The position numbers were made by a program, and so were the translations under genes. From Mercenaria mercenaria (lineage: Eukaryota > Mollusca > Bivalvia > Venerida > Veneridae): a stretch of 64,000 nt of DNA. Shown here piece by piece: positions 59,728-64,000 of this stretch (position 1 is the first letter of the stretch; each line of letters opens with the position of its first letter). The stretch spans positions 74,781,001 to 74,845,000 of the forward strand of contig NC_069361.1 of NCBI RefSeq assembly GCF_021730395.1. The letters are read 5' to 3'. Below the pieces are notes generated by a model, which was given only the letters and a program-made list of their open reading frames with translations, searched no databases and was not told the origin of the DNA.

Positions 59728-60826
59728 GTTCCCTACTGGTTGAAAACCAGTTTCAGGGACTATAGGAATGCACTTTTCTGTCTGTCCATCATTTTTGTCA
59801 TTCCGTCCGTCTGTCTTTCTGTCCATCTGCAATTTCTTGTCACGTCCATAACTCTGTCATCCGTGACGGGATTTTAATATTACTTGGCACAAATGTTCCC
59901 CATGATGAGACGACATGTCGTGTGCAAAATCGGGACCCCTAGCTTAAAGGTCAAGGTCACAATTGGAGGTTAAAGGTTAAAGGCTTTTTTCCTATCCGGT
60001 CCATAACTCTGCCATCCATGGAGGGATTTTAATATTACTTGGCACAAATGTACCTCATAATAAGATGATGTGTCATGTACAAGTTTCAGACCCCTTGCTC
60101 AAAGATCAAGGTCACACTTGGCAGTCAAATGTTAAAATAGCATGAACAGGGTCTGTTTCATGCCCATTCCATAACTCTGTCATTCATTAAAGGATTTACA
60201 CCCTAGCTTAAAGTTCAAGGTCACACTTGGAGATCAAAGGTCAATAGGACTTTTTTTCGTGTCCGGTCTGTAACTTTGTTTTGCGAAACAGGATTTTAAT
60301 ATTACTTGGCACAAATATTCCCGTGGATGAGATAATGTGTCATGCGCAAAACCCGGGCCATTAGCTGCAAGGTCAAGGTCACACTTGGAAGTCAAAGGCC
60401 AAAAGGGCTTTTTTCCTGTCCAGTCTGTAACTCAACAATCCTTAAAGGGATTTTAATATTACTTGGCACAAATTTTCAACACCATGAGATGGAGTGTCGT
60501 GCCCAAGAACCTGGTCCCTAGGTCTAAGGTCAAGGTCAACATAGAGGACAAAGGTCAGATACAAGAATGACTTTGTCCAGCACATTTCTTCTTCATGCAT
60601 GGAGGGATTTTGATGTAACTTGGCATAAATGTTCACTGTCTTGAGACAGATTGTTTTGTGCAAGAACCAGGTCCCTAGGTCTAAGGTGAAGGTCACACTT
60701 AGAGGTCAAATGTCAAATTCAAGAATGACTTTATTCGGAGTGTTTCTTCTTCATGCATGGAGGGATTTTGATGTAACTTTCAATTTACTTGGCACAAATG
60801 TTCACCACCATGAGACACCCTTGTTT
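59728..60826 (+). mobile_element. Tandem-unit element with a different head hairpin
   Basis: The head is an imperfect stem, AGTTCCCTACTGGTT-GAAA-ACCAGTTTCAGGGACT (59728-59762), followed by GTCCGTCTGTC repeats. About six units follow containing TTTTAATATTACTTGGCACA and TCAAGGTCACACTTGGA. It ends near CATGAGACACCCTTGTTTT. Non-coding; the 60442-60829 ORFs are repeat by-products. Confidence 0.65.
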
Positions 60827-61086
60827 TAGAATTATGTTCCTTTTTTGTTACTATAAATAGATTATATTGTAACTTATTTATTACTGGCTGTAGAGAAAAA
60901 TTGAGACCAGTTTTCTGTGGTACAACATGCATGTTACATCCTATTTTTAGGTGTATTTGACCTATATCTACCTGGTAAAGAGTTTCTTGTGGACTTATAT
61001 TATATAGAATTTTTTTTCTTTGTTTTTTTTTTTTTTGATAAATTTCCCTTTGTTATTACTATAAATAATTTATATGATACCTTTTT
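60827..61086 (+). repeat. Isolated Pearl-like tail fragment
   Basis: Contains CTGTGGTACAACATGCATG and TTTTTAGGTGTATTTGACC, the unique tail block also seen at 23920-23980, 58790-58860 and 59010-59070. No 3' hairpin remains. Confidence 0.6.
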
Positions 61087-61346
61087 AGCTCACCTTAGCC
61101 AAAGGCTCATGGTGAGCTTTTGTGACTGCTCAATGTCCATCGTGTGTTGTCCGTCCATCAACATTTTCTAAAAAAATCTTCTTCTTGAAAACCACTGGGC
61201 AGAATTGCCCCAAACTTCACAGGAATGATCCTCGGGTGGTCCCCTTTCAAAATTGTTCAAAGAATTGAATTCCATGCAGAACTCTGGTTGCCATGGCAAC
61301 CAAAAGGAAAAACTTAAAAAAATCTTCTTGTCCAAAACCGTAAGGC
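61087..61346 (+). mobile_element. Pearl/HINE-like head, interrupted
   Basis: Head AGCTCACCTTAGCC-aaa-GGCTCATGGTGAGCT, then CAACATTTTCTAAAAAAATC and CATGCAGAACTCTGGTTGCC. Cut off at 61346 by a short inverted-repeat element. Confidence 0.65.
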
Positions 61347-61681
61347 GTAAAAAAAAATGTTTGTTTCCGGTATCCTGACCTACCCTAAAATTTTGGCCCG
61401 ACCCTAAATGTTTTTATGGCCTTGGAGAATATCTTTTTCAACTTTTAAAAAAAAGTTGCAAAACTGCACTTTCTATGCTTTAGACATGGTCAGTGATGTT
61501 AGAAATCAACTTACTGATGCTCTAAAGGCATAACCCCCTTATTTGTATTCATTTTTTGACACAAAAATAATTTCCGAAAAGTCTCTCTTAATAAAAAAAA
61601 AATTCCAAAAAAAAAAAAAAAAATTCCGACTTACCTACCCTAATTTCTATGAGCATGTTACCGGAAACAAAGAATTTTTAC
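61347..61681. mobile_element. 335-bp inverted-repeat element between two Pearl-like heads
   Basis: Left end GTAAAAAAAAATGTTTGTTT then CCGGTA; right end TTACCGGAAACAAAGAATTT then TTAC, which are inverted matches. A related piece (CGACCTACCCTAAATG, TGTTTTTATGGCCATGGAG) lies at 37309-37455. Confidence 0.5.
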
Positions 61682-62866
61682 CTCACCTGTCACGAAGTGA
61701 CAAGGTGAGCTATTGTGACCGCTTGATGTCCGTCGTCCGTCAACAATTTCTAAAAAAATCTTTTTCTTGAAAACCACTGGGCAAATTTACACCAAACTTC
61801 AAAGGAATGATCATTGGGTGGCCCCCTTTCAAAATTGTTCAAAGAATTGAATTCCATGCAGAACTCTGGTTGCCATGGCAACCAAAAGGAAAAACTTTAA
61901 AAATCTTCCTGTCCAAAACCACAGGGCCTAGGGCTTTGATATCTGGTGTGTAGCATCATGATGATTATCTAGTGGTCCTCTACCAAAAGTGTTCAAATTA
62001 TCCCCCTAGGGTCAAATATGGCCCCGCCCCGGGGGTCACATGGTTTATATAGACTTATATAGGGAAAAGTTTGAAAATCTTCTTGTACAAAACCACATGG
62101 CCTAGGGCTTTGATATTTGGTGTGTAGCATCATCTAGTGGTCCTCTACCAAGATTGTTCAAATTATCCCCCTAGGTTCAAATATGGCCCTGCCCCGGGGG
62201 TCCCAAGTTTTACATAGACTTATATAGGAAAAAAAGTTTAAAAATCTTCTTGTCTGAAACCACAACACTTAGACCTTTGATATTTGGTTTGTAGCATTGT
62301 CTTATGGTCTTCAACCAAAGTTGTTCAAGTTGTACCCCTTGGGTGAAAAGAGGCCCTGCCCTGGGGGTCCCAAGTTTTATATAGACTTATATAGGAAAAA
62401 GCTTTAAAAATCTTGTCTGAAACCATAAGACCTAGGCTTTTGATATTTGGTATGATGCATTGTCTAGTAGTCCTCTACCAAAATTGTTCAAATTATGCCC
62501 CTGGGGTTAAAAGAGGCCCCACCCTGGGGTCACTTAGTTATTATGTGAGTTATATAGGAAAAATACTTAAAAAATCATCTGATCCTATTTCCAAGACTGT
62601 TTAATTATAACTACTTGATGACCCTAAGTAATATGATGTCACTTGATTGTGACCTTGACCTACTGACCTATTTTCTTGTTTTTTAAGATACAGCCTTGAA
62701 ATTTTGATGACATACACAGTTTTGCACACAAATCGTAAAACTGAATTTCATTGACCATGAATGTGACCTGCTGACTTTCCTAATATTTTATCATCAGTTT
62801 GACATTTGAAACATGTAGCTCATATTACTCAGGTGAGCGATCCAGGGTCATCATGACCCTCTTGTT
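61682..62866 (+). mobile_element. Pearl/HINE-like element, about 165-bp units
   Basis: Head CTCACCTGTCACGAAGTGAC then AAGGTGAGCT. Four to five units contain CCTAGGGCTTTGATATTTGG, TAGTGGTCCTCTACCAA and TTTTACATAGACTTATATAG. The tail AGGTGAGCGATCCAGGGTCA then TCATGACCCTCTTGT is complete. Non-coding. Confidence 0.75.
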
Positions 62867-63832
62867 TTTTTTTAGGCCTAAGGTGTAGAGCCTTGATATT
62901 TAGCATGTGACATCTAATGGTCCTCAATGAAGATTGTTCAAATTGTGCCCCTGAGGTGAAAAGAGGCCTCGCCCCGGGGGTCCCAAGTTTTACATAGACT
63001 TATATAGGAAAAAATTTTAAAAATCTTCTTGTCTAAACCCACAAGACCTAGGCCTTTGATATTTGGTAAGTAGTATTGCCTTGTGGTCCTCTACCAAAAT
63101 TGTTCAAATTATTTTTATAATCCTGGGGTGAAAAGAGGCCCTGCCCCGGGGGAGTGGGAGTGGGGGGGGGGGGGGGGGGGGGGGGGGTCTCAAGTTTTAC
63201 ATAGACTTATATCTAGGAAAAAACTTTAAAAATCTTCTTGCCTGAAATTGCAAGGCCTCGGCTTTTGATATTTATTATGTTGCATTGCCTTGTGGTCCTC
63301 TACCAAAATTATTCAAATCATGACCCTGGGGTGAAAAGAGGTCCTGCTCTGGGGGTCCGAAAATTTAACATAGACTTATGTATATAGGGAAAAAATAAAA
63401 ATCTTCTTGTCTGAAAGTTCAAGGCCTAGGCCTTTTATATTTGGTATGTAGCATTGCCTAGTGGATCTCTAACAAGATTGTTCAAATTATGTCCCTGGGG
63501 TGACCGCCCAGGGGGTCACTTGTTATATGAGTTATATAGGAATAAATAGTTTAAAAATTATCAGATCATATTTCCTAGACTGTTTAATTATAATTACCTG
63601 ATGACCCCAAGCGATTAGGGGTCACTTGAGTGTGACTTTGACCTACTGACCTACTTTCTTGTTTTTTAAGATACAGCCTTGAAATTTGGATGACATGTAC
63701 AGTTTTTCACACCGATCTTAAAACTGACTTTCAGTGACCATGAATGTGACCTACTGACCTACTTTCTAATATTTTTTTCAGTTTGCCATTTTACTCAGGT
63801 GAGCGATTCAGGGTCATTATGACCCTCTTGTT
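62867..63832 (+). repeat. Headless continuation of the same family ending in its own tail hairpin
   Basis: About three more units of the same type and a second full tail, AGGTGAGCGATTCAGGGTCA then TTATGACCCTCTTGT. There is no 5' head, so it is a partial duplicate or tail-to-body tandem of 61682-62866. Confidence 0.7.
63162..63186 (+). repeat. Poly-G run of 25
   Basis: An uninterrupted run of 25 G inside a tandem unit, preceded by GGGGGAGTGGGAGTG. Its length is likely uncertain in any assembly. Confidence 0.8.
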
Positions 63833-64000
63833 TGATAATTGGCCAAAAAAATGCCATACGAAAACAACTTGTAGGTTGTTATATATACAGATTCAAGTGT
63901 TTTGTTATAATATACAGTCGACATTGTATTAAGAGACCACCCAAGAGACTGCTAAGAAGTCGTCTTTTAATGGAATGGTCTCAATGAATTTCAGTCAGAT
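63833..64000. other. Right edge of window
   Basis: Short AT-rich sequence after the last element tail; no exon recognised. Confidence 0.4.

Overview
The window looks like nuclear DNA of a bivalve mollusc, quite possibly a venerid-type clam. The reasons are AT-rich sequence, intron-rich gene structure with GT/AG junctions, an animal FANCM gene, and many copies of the hairpin-headed, tandem-unit elements (Pearl-type, Helentron/HINE-like) familiar from bivalve genomes. No organellar or bacterial sequence was seen, and no tRNA, rRNA or CRISPR array. All calls come from reading the sequence; no database search was run.

Layout. 1-10.9 kb: gene-poor DNA with a (GA)n microsatellite, a foldback repeat, one Pearl-like element (4.1-5.2 kb) and a dead LINE fragment (6.7-7.6 kb). 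11.4-11.9 kb: a compact two-exon gene for a small IAP-type RING protein. 13.3-14.3 kb: a second dead LINE. 14.7-20.4 kb: several inverted-repeat elements, including a 2.0-kb hAT-like element with a TTAA-flanked foldback MITE inside it, sitting between two 476-bp direct repeats. 21-26 kb: unassigned sequence with six copies of an 18-bp motif and one Pearl-like element. 26.2-36.9 kb: a broken Ty3/Gypsy LTR element on the minus strand with 160-bp LTRs and a 5-bp target duplication. It is split by a 6-kb hAT-like element, which itself contains a 5'-truncated LINE and another Pearl-like element. 37-39 kb: dispersed repeats and a peculiar GCAAAG/CTTTGC word array.

39.5 kb to the right edge holds the main host gene, FANCM (plus strand). 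Eleven coding exons encode about 753 residues: the N-terminal motif, the whole superfamily-2 helicase core and the start of the long linker. The rest of the gene lies beyond the window. Its introns hold Pearl-like elements, MITEs, a decayed tandem array of exon 2, and in intron 9 a 4.8-kb antisense element. That element encodes a large transposase-like protein and is surrounded by about ten copies of a 15-bp motif. 59.7-63.8 kb holds further tandem-unit elements.

FANCM is the only clear housekeeping gene: a DNA translocase that remodels stalled forks and recruits the Fanconi anaemia core complex. The RING gene is a separate putative E3 ligase. Nothing in the sequence links the two.
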